From assembly GCA_035995025.1 (NCBI GenBank), contig DASYKY010000080.1:140432-204431 (forward strand): DNA of 64,000 nt, read 5' to 3'. Under the pieces are notes generated by a model. The model was not told the DNA's origin and ran no database searches. It was given only the letters and a program-made list of their open reading frames with translations. Shown here in pieces: positions 16,186 through 24,483 of the stretch. The DNA comes from Actinophytocola sp035995025. Its GTDB lineage: Bacteria; Actinomycetota; Actinomycetes; Mycobacteriales; Pseudonocardiaceae. A program made the position numbers and the translations under genes. Every line of letters starts with the position of its first letter. The stretch's first letter is position 1.

Positions 16186-17463
16186 GTCGCGCACCCGCGC
16201 TGGCACGTCCGCCGGCGTGAGCTGGTGCTGGTCGCCGGTGCGCAGGTCGCGGACGGTCACCGTGCCGGCCGCCCAGTCGTTGCCGCCGACGATCACGACC
16301 ACCCGGGCACCCGACTTGTCCGCGCGCTGGATCTCCTTGCCCAGCTTGCGGACGTCGAGCGGGGTGGACGTGCGGACCCCCGCGCCGCGCAGACCCTTCG
16401 CGACCGAGCGGGCCGCGTCGGCGAGCTCGGCGTCGGTGGCGATCACCGCCACGTCGATCTCGTTGCGCGGCTCGGGCAGCAGGCCGTGCGTGCCGAGGAA
16501 GTCGAACAGCGTCACGTCGCCCATGCCGAACCCGAGGCCCGGGATGCGCTGCGCGGAGTACAGCCCGACCAGGTTGTCGTAGCGGCCGCCGCCGAACAGC
16601 GAGCGCCGGTTGTCCGGGTGGGTGTCGAAGACCTCGAACACGGTCGACGTGTAGTAGTCGAAGCCGCGCACGATCAGCGGGTCGAACCGCACGAGGTCGC
16701 CGGCAGCGGTGTCCAGGACCGCGACGAGCTTGGACCGCTCCTTGACCTCCGCGGGCAGCTCGTCGAGGACCGCGCGGCCGCCGGTGAGCACCTCGCCGAG
16801 CCGCTCGAACTGCTTGTCGGACAGCCCGATCGCGGCGGCGTCGGCCGCGAGCTTGTCGGCCGGGTACTTCTCCCACCGGTCGGCCAGGCCGGCCACGTCG
16901 CGCACCGCCTCCGGGGCGACGCCGACGATGCCCATGAGCATCGCGTCGAGCAGCACGCGGTCGTTGACCCGTAGCACCCACATGTCGGGCGTCGCGCCGA
17001 TCGCGGCCATCAGGTCGTGGATGAGCTCGAAGAACTCGATCTCGCAGGCCGCGCTGTCGGAGCCGAACACGTCGACGTTGATCTGCCAGTGCTCGCGGAC
17101 CCGGCCCCGCTGCGGCCGCTCGTAGCGGTGGCAGTTCGGGTGGCTGTACCAGCGAACGGGAAACTGCAGCTTGCCGGCGTTGCCGGCGATCATGCGCGCG
17201 ACCGACGGCGTCATCTCCGGGCGCAGCGCCAGTCGCCGCTCGCCGCGGTCGGTGAGCGTGTACAGCTGCTGCTCGACGATCTCGCGCGACGACTTGGCCT
17301 CGTAGATCTCGACCGGCTCGAGGATCGGGCCGTCGTAGCGCTGGTAGCCGTACCGCTCGATCACGTCGTAGAGATGCTGGAAGACCTGCATGCGGACGGA
17401 CATCTCGGCCGGCAGGAAGTCGCGCGTGCCCCGGTAGGGGGCGGTCGGCAAGAACTGGGACAC
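16156..17463 (-). CDS. hisS: histidyl-tRNA synthetase, divergent type
   Basis: 435 residues. Class II core: TRDFLPAEM, LALRPEMTPSVARM, motif 2 in RYERPQRGRVREHWQ, the histidine-binding VRGFDYYTSTVFE, then GGGRYDNLVG and a C-terminal anticodon domain (VIVGGNDWAAGTVTVRDL). Motif 3 reads GLGFGMGDVTL, where the common bacterial type has G-x-x-x-G-ER. This resembles the cyanobacterial and organellar lineage. The actinobacterial housekeeping HisRS looks different, so this may be a second copy. GTG start; the upstream in-frame stretch is a shadow. Confidence 0.88.
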   Translation of the reverse strand: MSQFLPTAPYRGTRDFLPAEMSVRMQVFQHLYDVIERYGYQRYDGPILEPVEIYEAKSSREIVEQQLYTLTDRGERRLALRPEMTPSVARMIAGNAGKLQFPVRWYSHPNCHRYERPQRGRVREHWQINVDVFGSDSAACEIEFFELIHDLMAAIGATPDMWVLRVNDRVLLDAMLMGIVGVAPEAVRDVAGLADRWEKYPADKLAADAAAIGLSDKQFERLGEVLTGGRAVLDELPAEVKERSKLVAVLDTAAGDLVRFDPLIVRGFDYYTSTVFEVFDTHPDNRRSLFGGGRYDNLVGLYSAQRIPGLGFGMGDVTLFDFLGTHGLLPEPRNEIDVAVIATDAELADAARSVAKGLRGAGVRTSTPLDVRKLGKEIQRADKSGARVVVIVGGNDWAAGTVTVRDLRTGDQHQLTPADVPARVRDLLERGPGTV

Positions 17464-17512
17464 GAAGTCCAGCCTATCGAGGCCCCTCGGCCCGACCGGG
17501 CACCACCTGCGG

Positions 17513-18862
17513 CTATCGCCGGTCGAGCGCGGGCCGCTTGGGGTCGAAGCTCCAGCCGGGCACGAGGTGGCGCATGGCCACGGCGTCGTCGCGGGCGCCG
17601 AGCCCGGCGGTTTCGTGCAGCTCATGCGCCGCCGCGACGCGGTCCTCGTCGAGCGTGACACCCAGCCCGCCGCCGGCAGGCACGGTCAGGTGGCCGTCGC
17701 GCAGTTCGACCGGTGCGGTGGTGAGACGCTGGCCGTCCTGCCAGATCCAGTGCGTGTCGATGGCCGTGATCTCCCCCGGCGCGGCCGCGGCCACGTGCGT
17801 GAACATCGCGAGCGACACGTCGAAGTGGTTGTTGGAGTGCGAGCCCCAGGTCAGCCCCCACTCCTGGCACAGCTGCGCCACCCGCACCGAACCGCGCGGC
17901 GTCCAGAAGTGCGGGTCCGCGAGCGGAATGTCCACAGCGGACTGACGGACGGCGTGGGCGAGCGAGCGCCAGTCGGTGGCCACCATGTTCGTCGCGGTGC
18001 GCAGGCCCGTGGCGCGGCGGAACTCGGCGAGCACCTCGCGGCCGGAGTAGTCGCCCTCCGCGCCGCACGGGTCCTCGGCGTAGGCCAGCACGTCGCGCAG
18101 CGCCCGGCCCCGGCGCACGGCGTCGGTGAGCGGCCAGCCGCCGTTGGGGTCGAGCGTCAGCCGCGCGTCCGGGAAGCGGTCGGCGAGCGCTTCCATCACG
18201 GCGACCTCCTCGTCACCGGGCAGCACGCCGCCCTTCAGCTTGAGGTCGGCGAACCCATAGCGCGCGCGGGCTGCCTCGGCCTGCGCCACGATCCCGGCCG
18301 CGTCGAGCGCGGGCGCGTTCCGCAGCCTGCGCCACGGGTCGTCCGATGTGGACTCGTCGCGGTAGTCCAGGCCCGTCCGCGCCGCGTCGCCGACGAAGAA
18401 CAGGTAGCCAAGCACCGGCACCCGGTCTCGCTGGCGGCCGTCGCCGAGCAGCGCGGCCACCGGCTGGTCGAGCAGCCGGCCGAGCAGGTCCAGCAGCGCC
18501 GACTCGATTGCGGCCCGGACGTGCACGGTCACCCGCAGGTCGAACGTCTGCCGGCCGCGCCCGGCCGCGTCCCGCCCGGCGAACCGGCCGGTCACCGCGG
18601 CCAGCACGGCGTTGTGCCCGCCGACCGGCGTGCCGACGACGAGGTCGCGGGCCTCGGTCAGGGTCGTGGTGATCGCCGGGCCGCCGGGCACCTCGCCGAC
18701 GCCGGTGCGGCCGTCGGAGTCGGTGAGGATCAGCAGGTTCCGGGTGAAGTACGGGCCGTGCGCGCCGCTGAGGTTGAGCAGCATGCTGTCCCGCCCGGCG
18801 ACCGGGACCACCCGGTAGCCGGTCACGACGGGCGCACGCGGTGTCAACGGTTCGCTCCGCAA
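17513..18862 (-). CDS. gudD: glucarate dehydratase
   Basis: About 449 residues, enolase superfamily. It removes water from D-glucarate to give 5-keto-4-deoxyglucarate. Visible catalytic parts are DLKLKGG (the KxK base), TLDPNGGW and YAEDPC (Mg ligands), NM in TATNMVA and GSHSNNH (catalytic histidine). The gene follows kdgD by 7 bases, so both steps are made together. The start is TTG. A second TTG five codons later has a better placed GGAGCG and may be the true start. A 25-bp repeat overlaps the junction. Confidence 0.9.
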   Translation of the reverse strand: MRSEPLTPRAPVVTGYRVVPVAGRDSMLLNLSGAHGPYFTRNLLILTDSDGRTGVGEVPGGPAITTTLTEARDLVVGTPVGGHNAVLAAVTGRFAGRDAAGRGRQTFDLRVTVHVRAAIESALLDLLGRLLDQPVAALLGDGRQRDRVPVLGYLFFVGDAARTGLDYRDESTSDDPWRRLRNAPALDAAGIVAQAEAARARYGFADLKLKGGVLPGDEEVAVMEALADRFPDARLTLDPNGGWPLTDAVRRGRALRDVLAYAEDPCGAEGDYSGREVLAEFRRATGLRTATNMVATDWRSLAHAVRQSAVDIPLADPHFWTPRGSVRVAQLCQEWGLTWGSHSNNHFDVSLAMFTHVAAAAPGEITAIDTHWIWQDGQRLTTAPVELRDGHLTVPAGGGLGVTLDEDRVAAAHELHETAGLGARDDAVAMRHLVPGWSFDPKRPALDRR

Positions 18863-18873
18863 GCTCCGCTCAC
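18849..18873 (-). repeat. 25-bp stop-codon repeat, copy 1
   Basis: Read on the minus strand it starts GTGAGCGGAGCTTGCGGAGC and matches the copy at 45580-45604 at 24 of 25 positions. Bases 2-4 are the TGA stop of kdgD, and the start of gudD lies inside or just past it. Confidence 0.75.
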
Positions 18874-19781
18874 GCCAGCTTCACCTTGTCCACCAACGCC
18901 TTCAGCTCGCCGAGCTCGGTGTCGGTGAGGTCGGTGAGCGGCGGGCGGACCGGTCCGGCGGGGCGGCCGACCGCGGTCAGCGCGGCCTTCACCATCGATA
19001 CCGCGTAGCCGGCCCGCCGGTCGCGGATCTCCAGGTAGGGCAGCACGAACTCGTCGAGCCTGCGATACACGGCCGGCGCGTCGCGCTCGCGCACGGCGGC
19101 GTAGAAGTCGAGCGCGAAGCGGGGCGCGAAGTTGAGGATCGCCGACGAGTACGTCGTCACGCCCATCTCCAGGTACGGCAGGGCGTAGGTCTCCGCGGTC
19201 GGCAGCCCGCCGATCGACAGCAGCCGGTCGCCGAGTCGCGTGTGGACTCTCGTCATGAGGTCGACGTTGCCGATGCCGTCCTTGAAGCCGATGAGGTTCG
19301 GGCAGTCGTCGGCCAGCCGCTGCACGGCGTCGAAGCCGAACGCGGCGTTGGCGCGGTGGTAGACGATCACGCCGAGGTCCGTCGCGGCGCACACCGCGCG
19401 GACGTGCGCGACGAGGCCCTCCTGCGGCAGCGTGGTCAGGTACGGCGGCAGGAGGAACACGCCGGCGGCGCCGGCCTGTTCGGCGTCGCGGGCCATGGCC
19501 CTGGCCTGCGCGGTGCCGTACCCGGCGGGCGCGACCACCGGCCGGGCCGACTCGGCGACGGCCGCGCGGACCACCCGCTTGACCTCGGCCGGGGTGAGCG
19601 CGGGGAACTCGCCCGTGCCGCCCGCGGCGAACACCCCGGCGACCGGGAAGGACGACTGCCAGGCCACGTGCTCGCGGTAGGGCTCCTCGTCGAACTCGAA
19701 GTCCTCGCGGGCGTGGGTGACGGGAAAACACAGCAGGCCGGTCCCGAGCTCGGCGCGCAGGGTCTGCGGGTCGTAGGTCAT
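18870..19781 (-). CDS. kdgD: 5-dehydro-4-deoxyglucarate dehydratase
   Basis: 303 residues, DapA-type TIM barrel. It decarboxylates and dehydrates the GudD product to 2-oxoglutarate semialdehyde. It shows GVFAAGGTGEFPALT, the pocket tyrosine in VIVYHRAN, the Schiff-base lysine in LIGFKDGIGN and IGGLPTAETY. It is the first gene of a two-gene glucarate operon. The semialdehyde dehydrogenase that normally follows is absent from the window. It is divergent from a TauE-like permease, which could be the uptake partner, although that family more often moves sulfur compounds. Confidence 0.92.
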   Translation of the reverse strand: MTYDPQTLRAELGTGLLCFPVTHAREDFEFDEEPYREHVAWQSSFPVAGVFAAGGTGEFPALTPAEVKRVVRAAVAESARPVVAPAGYGTAQARAMARDAEQAGAAGVFLLPPYLTTLPQEGLVAHVRAVCAATDLGVIVYHRANAAFGFDAVQRLADDCPNLIGFKDGIGNVDLMTRVHTRLGDRLLSIGGLPTAETYALPYLEMGVTTYSSAILNFAPRFALDFYAAVRERDAPAVYRRLDEFVLPYLEIRDRRAGYAVSMVKAALTAVGRPAGPVRPPLTDLTDTELGELKALVDKVKLA

Positions 19782-19845
19782 GCGCGCTCCGTGGGTTGGG
19801 TCGGCACCCCGCAAGCCTAGGCCGGACGGCGTGCCACCATCGGGT

Positions 19846-20562
19846 GTGAGCACGCTGGGGTTCTTCGTGGTGTGCGCGGGGGTCACGCTCGGCGCGATGC
19901 TGCAGGTGTCGATCGGGTTCGGGCTGGGGATGATCGCCGCGCCGGTGCTGGCGATCGTCGACGCGTCGCTGGTGCCGGCGGTCAACCTGGTGCTGGCGTG
20001 TTGCGTGACCGCGGCGGTGCTCGTGCAGGACGGCGCGTCGCTGGACGTGCGCGGCGCCGGCTGGGCGCTGGCGGGCCGGGTGCCGGGCGTCGTGGCGGGC
20101 ACCCTGCTGGTCACACTGCTGCCCGGCCGGGTGCTCGCGCTGCTGGTGGTGGCGGCCGTGTTCGCCGGGGTCGCGGTCACGGTGTACGGCTTCCGGCCGC
20201 GGCCGACCCGGCCCGCGGTGGTGGTCGCCGGGGCGATGTCGGGCCTGATGGGCACGGCGACGTCGATCGGCGGCGCCCCGATGGCGATGGTGTGGGCGCA
20301 CTTCGCGGGCCCGCGGCTGCGCAGCACGATGGGGGCGTTCTTCCTGGTGGGGTCCGCGATGAGCCTGGCCGCGCTGGCGCTGGCGGGCTCGGTCCGGGTC
20401 GACGACCTGTGGTACTCGCTGCTGCTGGTCCCGGCGGCGGCGCTCGGGTTCCTGCTCGCCCGCCCGGTGGGGCGCCGGCTGGACGTACGGCGTACCCGGA
20501 TCGCGGCGATGGCACTGTCGGTCACCGGCGCGGCGGTGCTGGCGGTGCGGCAGCTCGCCTGA
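19846..20562 (+). CDS. TauE/SafE family membrane permease
   Basis: 238 residues from the GTG start, seven to eight hydrophobic segments, with the family pair VSIGFGLGMIAAPVLAIVD and GTATSIGGAPMAMVWAHF, each a repeat half. The family exports or imports sulfite, sulfonates or organic acids. The position, divergent to the kdgD-gudD operon, hints at sugar-acid transport, but that is only context. No ribosome site precedes the GTG; CACCAT 5 bases upstream suggests a leaderless start. Confidence 0.85.
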   Translation: MSTLGFFVVCAGVTLGAMLQVSIGFGLGMIAAPVLAIVDASLVPAVNLVLACCVTAAVLVQDGASLDVRGAGWALAGRVPGVVAGTLLVTLLPGRVLALLVVAAVFAGVAVTVYGFRPRPTRPAVVVAGAMSGLMGTATSIGGAPMAMVWAHFAGPRLRSTMGAFFLVGSAMSLAALALAGSVRVDDLWYSLLLVPAAALGFLLARPVGRRLDVRRTRIAAMALSVTGAAVLAVRQLA

Positions 20563-20588
20563 TTACCTGCTGTCCGTCTGCTGTCCGT

Positions 20589-21050
20589 TCACCTTCCGGG
20601 CCGTTGCCGGTCCAGCCCGTCGAGCACCTCCCGAAGCTCAGGGGGCTGCAGCGGATCGTCCAGTTCGCCGAGCTCCGCGACCGGCACCCACCGGTACTCG
20701 ACGAGGTTGCGCCGCTCGTCGTCGAGCAGCCCGTCGCGCACCGGCTCGGGCCCGTCGCCGTCGAAGCGGGCCAGGAAGAAGTACTCGGGCCCGACAAAGC
20801 GAACACCCAACCAGATCACGTCCCGCTCGATGGTCATCCCGGGTGGCGCAACGGCCGCGGGGTCGAACCCGGTCTCCTCGCCCAGCTCCCGCCTGGCGGC
20901 TTCCAGCGGCGTCTCACCGGTCTCGATGCCGCCCCCGGGCGGCTCCCAGAGGTAGTGGCCGTCAGTGGGATCGCGCCAGTGGAGCAGCAGCACCCGGCGC
21001 GCCGCGTCGACACAAAGAACCCGGGCCGCGGGCCGATTACGTATCTCCAC
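20589..21050 (-). CDS. NUDIX hydrolase
   Basis: About 153 residues with a complete Nudix box, GGGIETGETPLEAARRELGEE then TGF (G-x5-E-x7-REL-x-EE-x-G). It hydrolyses nucleoside diphosphate derivatives; MutT-like removal of oxidised nucleotides is one option. It lies 10 bases downstream of the frameshifted Cys-rich gene and is the third gene of the operon that begins with an OGG-like glycosylase. The GTG start is the first in frame after that stop. Confidence 0.87.
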   Translation of the reverse strand: MEIRNRPAARVLCVDAARRVLLLHWRDPTDGHYLWEPPGGGIETGETPLEAARRELGEETGFDPAAVAPPGMTIERDVIWLGVRFVGPEYFFLARFDGDGPEPVRDGLLDDERRNLVEYRWVPVAELGELDDPLQPPELREVLDGLDRQRPGR

Positions 21051-21060
21051 GATCTCGACG

Positions 21061-21619
21061 TTAGCCCGGGTGCGACAGACCCTGCCGATCGTCGTCGGTC
21101 CACTCCGGACTTCTGCCCAGCCGCGCGCAGTAGTCCACCCAGGTAAGGCTGCCGTCGGGCACGGGTTCGCGCGCCCAGTAGGTGACGCGCTCGTTGTGGC
21201 TCCACGCACCGGTGGCCGGGCCGTACCGGCTGACCAGTTTCTCCGTCCCGCTCCAGCCGCCCGAGCGCCACGGCGAACCGAACACTGGACGCGGTAGCGG
21301 GTCGTGCGCCGAACATCGAATGCCCGCGGTCCGCGACATGCGCGGCGAAGAGCTCCGGATAGCGTGTCCGCAACCGGTGCTCGATGACGCCGAACTCGGC
21401 GAACGGTTCGCCGTCGACGACGCATCGGCTCAGCGGATCGAGCAGTTCGTCGGTCACCCCGTGCGGGGCTTCGTCGGCGAACGTCACCTCGAGGCTGGCC
21501 AGCCAGACGTGCTCGGGGTGCGCGGACGTGTTGTCGCACCTGTACTGCAGCATCTTGTCAGGCAGCCGGAAGTAGGTGACATCGTCCGCGGTGAAGCACT
21601 TCGGGCAGGTGACGATCAC
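21061..21619 (-). pseudogene. Cys-rich hypothetical gene with a frameshift
   Basis: The frame opens with GTG after AGGGAGAAG and reads VIVTCPKCF, then LPDKMLQYRCDN and FAVALGRLERDG (about 125 residues). Near 21242 the sensible continuation (EKLVSRYGPATGAWSHNERV to SPEWTDDDR, ending 21061) is in another frame. Removing one G from the GGAGAAA stretch joins the two into a protein of about 185 residues. This is either a sequencing error or real inactivation. The CPKC and later Cys suggest a zinc ribbon. The start overlaps the previous stop (GTGA). Confidence 0.75.
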
Positions 21620-22269
21620 CGGCTTCTCCCTCTGAACAGCGTGCGTTCCAGTTCGTCCGGGGCGCAGTGGTGGTCCGTGGCCCAGCGGTCGAGCAGGTCG
21701 CAGTAGCGGCGGTACGTGTCCGCCGGCCACGGGCCCGTCCGGTCCATCGAGTCCCAGCCGCACTCGTCGCGTAAGGACGTTGCCACGCGGCGATCGAGGA
21801 TGAGGCTCGGGTGCTCCGGGCGGCCGCCGCCCGCGAAGTACAGGAACTTCGTGAAGAACGACGGGCCCAGGTACTCGATGGCGTTCGTCCGGCCGGGACG
21901 CAGGATCGCGAAAGCCCCCTCGGTGTCCTGGCTCGACCGTTCGGCCGCGGCCGTGAGCAAACCGCCGCACCTGTCGACGTCCTCCGCGATGACGACCAGG
22001 CGGCGCACGTTCTGGCGCAGGTACCGGCCCGCCCCCCAGGCCAGCGCGTACCACAGCAACGTGAACACGTCGCCGGACCGCGACCACACGTCGGCGCGCG
22101 TCAGCGACTCCGCCGACGGCGCCTCGCCGGGCAGGCCGCGCGAGAGGATCTCGTGGCGCCACCACCCGGTGCGAATCCCGATCCGCTGCGCCGATACCGC
22201 GTCCTCGCGAGGTTCGCGTGGAGCGGCCCACGACGGGAGTTCGAGCGTGCTGAGGTCGGTGCGTGCCAT
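21616..22269 (-). CDS. 8-oxoguanine DNA glycosylase OGG-fold-like protein
   Basis: 217 residues. The C-terminal half contains NAIEYLGPSFFTKFLYFAGG then SLILDRRVATSLRDECGW. I associate this pattern with the OGG-like family of actinobacterial proteins annotated as 8-oxoguanine glycosylase folds. I cannot point to a certain catalytic lysine, so glycosylase activity is inferred. It is first in an operon with a Cys-rich protein and a NUDIX hydrolase, consistent with handling oxidised bases. Confidence 0.68.
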   Translation of the reverse strand: MARTDLSTLELPSWAAPREPREDAVSAQRIGIRTGWWRHEILSRGLPGEAPSAESLTRADVWSRSGDVFTLLWYALAWGAGRYLRQNVRRLVVIAEDVDRCGGLLTAAAERSSQDTEGAFAILRPGRTNAIEYLGPSFFTKFLYFAGGGRPEHPSLILDRRVATSLRDECGWDSMDRTGPWPADTYRRYCDLLDRWATDHHCAPDELERTLFRGRSR

Positions 22270-22418
22270 ATGCCGTGAATCGGTCTGGGCAATCCGGTGT
22301 TACTACTCAAGGTGGGCCTTAGGTCACCTGTTCGTGGCCGCCTTGGACCCATCTGGCCAATTGTCTCGGGAATGTTGGTGCGGCAAAACTCTGTCACGGC
22401 CGAGAGAAAGGACACGGC

Positions 22419-22967
22419 GTGGCGAGCGAGTTGCAGCGGCGGAAGGTACAGGGCGTCTTCCGCGCCATGGATGCCAATGGGGACGGGTTTCTCGAGGAAG
22501 CGGATTTCGCCGCGCTCACCGCGCGGTGGGTCGAAATCCGGGGCGGCGAGAAAGGATCCGCGGAGCACGACCGATTGCGGGAAATCATGATGGGCTGGTG
22601 GAAAACCCTTCTCGCCGCCGCCGGGGACGTGCCCGACGGGAAAATCACCCTCGACGACGTGCTCACCGTCGTCGTGCGGTTGCGGCACATGGAGGACACC
22701 GTCGCGACCACCGCGGCGGCCATGTTCGAGGCCGTCGACGAGGACGGGGACGGACGGATCTCCCGCGCCGAGTATCGGCGCCTCATCGAGGCCTGGAACG
22801 GCCGGGAGACCCGCACCGACGACATCTTTCCCCGCCTCGACCTCGACGGCGACGGCTACCTCTCCCGCGAGGAGTTCACCGCGCTGTGGACCGAGTTCTG
22901 GGCCGGCGACGACGACGGCGCACCCGGCACCTGGGTCTTCGGACGGTTCGAGCTGCCCGTGGGCTAA
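22419..22967 (+). CDS. EF-hand calcium-binding protein (calerythrin-like)
   Basis: 182 residues with four EF-hand positions. Loops 1, 3 and 4 are canonical (DANGDGFLEEADF, DEDGDGRISRAEY, DLDGDGYLSREEF). Loop 2 (VPDGKITLDD) is degenerate. Size and spacing match the calerythrin/CabB group of actinomycete cytosolic calcium proteins. The GTG start follows GAGAAAGG. The 149-bp upstream region shows no other gene. The stop overlaps that of the convergent reductase gene. Confidence 0.92.
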   Translation: MASELQRRKVQGVFRAMDANGDGFLEEADFAALTARWVEIRGGEKGSAEHDRLREIMMGWWKTLLAAAGDVPDGKITLDDVLTVVVRLRHMEDTVATTAAAMFEAVDEDGDGRISRAEYRRLIEAWNGRETRTDDIFPRLDLDGDGYLSREEFTALWTEFWAGDDDGAPGTWVFGRFELPVG

Positions 22968-23545
22968 CGCAGCACCTGGTAGCGCAGGTGCGTGACCTGC
23001 CGGCCCTCGATCACCTCCGGGTCCGACAGCCGCACCGGCGCCTTCGCCAGGTTCGCGAAGAACGGGATGCCCTCCCCCATCAGCACCGGCACCAGGCTCA
23101 CCTCGATCTCGTCGAGGAGTCCCGCGTCGAGGCACTGCTGCACGATCGTCGTGCTGGCGGCGCCTACGTTCTTGTCGCCGGCGACCAGCTTCGCCTGCTC
23201 GATCGCGCGGGGCACGCCGTCGGTGACGAACGTGACCGGGTGCGGCCAGTCCTCGACCGGGCGGTGCGTCACGACGAACAGCGGCGCGCCCGTCGGATGG
23301 TTGCCGCCCCATCCCCGGGTGTGGTCGAAAAGCCTGCGCCCGCACACCAGCGCGCCGGCCTCGTTGAGCGCGTTGCGCAGCCAGTCTGCGCTGGCCTCGG
23401 TGACGTGGAACGTCCACCGCGGGTCGTGGCTCGGCACGGTCACGTCACCGTTGTCGTACCAGCCGAACAGGTCCTCGACACCGTCGTCGGGATCGGCGAT
23501 GAAGCCGTCGAGGGACATCGTCATGTGGGCGACGACCTTGCTCAT
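22964..23545 (-). CDS. dihydrofolate reductase-like (RibD C-terminal) protein
   Basis: 193 residues with KVVAHMTMSLDGFIADPDDG, GALVCGRRLFDHTRGWGG, VGAASTTIVQQCLDAGLLDE and VPVLMGEGIPFF, the full RibD_C/DHFR-like fold. It is a probable NAD(P)H reductase of unknown substrate, not orthologous to the copy at 14 kb judging by the different central region. ATG is chosen at MSKVV; earlier in-frame codons lack support. Confidence 0.88.
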   Translation of the reverse strand: MSKVVAHMTMSLDGFIADPDDGVEDLFGWYDNGDVTVPSHDPRWTFHVTEASADWLRNALNEAGALVCGRRLFDHTRGWGGNHPTGAPLFVVTHRPVEDWPHPVTFVTDGVPRAIEQAKLVAGDKNVGAASTTIVQQCLDAGLLDEIEVSLVPVLMGEGIPFFANLAKAPVRLSDPEVIEGRQVTHLRYQVLR

Positions 23546-23627
23546 GGTTCTGCTTCTTCGGTCGGTGGCGAACTCGACCGTGTAACGCACGCCGCGGGCG
23601 GAACTCATCGGTCCCTGGCGACCGCGT

Positions 23628-23633
23628 TAGCGT
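23628..23633 (+). promoter_or_regulatory. candidate -10 box (TAGCGT) for leaderless VOC mRNA
   Basis: TAGCGT lies 6 bases before the ATG of the VOC gene. The GGAGG between them is too close to the ATG to act as a normal ribosome site. Confidence 0.35.
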
Positions 23634-23639
23634 GGAGGC

Positions 23640-24002
23640 ATGACCAGCAGGGTGTTCTGCCTCGCGATCGACTGCCGGGACACGGCGGTGCTGACCGACT
23701 TCTGGTGCGCGACGCTGGGCTACGAGGTGGTGAGGCGCTGGACGGACTCGCGCGGCACCGAGTACGTGGAGCTCGGCAGCGGCGACGAGCCGATCGTGCT
23801 CCTCCAGCCGGTCCACGAGCCCAAGTCGGGGAAGAACCGCCTGCACCTGGACATCGCCGCGCGGTCGGGCACGCGGGACTCCGAAGTGGAGCGTCTGGTC
23901 GGGCTCGGCGCCACGGTGGTGTCCGCCGAGCCCGACTACCACTGGGTGGTCATGGCCGACCCGGAGGGCAACGAGTTCTGCGTCCTGCCCCCGCGCCCGT
24001 GA
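23640..24002 (+). CDS. VOC/glyoxalase-like protein
   Basis: 120 residues, one vicinal-oxygen-chelate unit pair: FCLAIDCRDTAVLTDFWCAT, LGSGDEPIVLLQPV, KNRLHLDIAA and MADPEGNEFCVLP. Typical of glyoxalase-like or drug-binding proteins of the glyoxalase_6 type; the activity is unknown. It ends one base before the convergent lipoprotein gene. Confidence 0.85.
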   Translation: MTSRVFCLAIDCRDTAVLTDFWCATLGYEVVRRWTDSRGTEYVELGSGDEPIVLLQPVHEPKSGKNRLHLDIAARSGTRDSEVERLVGLGATVVSAEPDYHWVVMADPEGNEFCVLPPRP

Positions 24003-24003
24003 C

Positions 24004-24441
24004 TCATTGCGGCGGCGTGAACGTGAGCCGCGCGCCGTCCGGGCCGTAGCCCTCGACGGTGATCAGGATGTCGTTGAGGGTCATGTGGCCGGTGCCGCTC
24101 AGGTTGCCGTGCACGTCACCGTAGACCGGATCGGCACCCTCGAAGAGCATGGTCTCCGGCGGGACGAAGGTGACGACGAAGTCGGTGAAGCCGAACCTGT
24201 GCTCGAGCGGGATGTCCACCCGGCCGGGGATCGCGATCGAGCACTCCGCGTCCGCGCAGTCGGCAGGCGCGTCCGCAAAGGTCCCGGGCGCCGACGGGGA
24301 CGTGGACGGCGCTGAAGACGACGACGAAGACGACGACGGGTCCGGGGTGGCGGTGGGCTCGGGAGCCGAGCCGGCGCCGGTACGGGTCACCGTGCAGCCG
24401 GTCACGAGCAGGACGACGGCGAGCAGGCCCAGGATGCGCAT
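24004..24441 (-). CDS. small lipoprotein, unknown
   Basis: 145 residues. The lipobox is LLVTGC with the modified Cys at residue 16, then a Ser/Pro/Thr-rich linker (eight serines in a row) of about 30 residues and a compact beta-rich domain with two cysteines (DCADAEC) and FVPPETMLFEGADPVYGD. Membrane anchored outside the cell. I do not recognise the domain. Confidence 0.8.
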   Translation of the reverse strand: MRILGLLAVVLLVTGCTVTRTGAGSAPEPTATPDPSSSSSSSSAPSTSPSAPGTFADAPADCADAECSIAIPGRVDIPLEHRFGFTDFVVTFVPPETMLFEGADPVYGDVHGNLSGTGHMTLNDILITVEGYGPDGARLTFTPPQ

Positions 24442-24483
24442 GCGCGTAGTCCTACCAGCGCCGTTCCGGGACCGCTCCCGGAG

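Noticed and set aside
17463..17661. N-terminal extension of HisRS
   Set aside because: The extra 66 residues are Arg/Ser/Pro-rich shadow sequence; the conserved start FLPTAPYRGTRDFLP fits the GTG at 17463.
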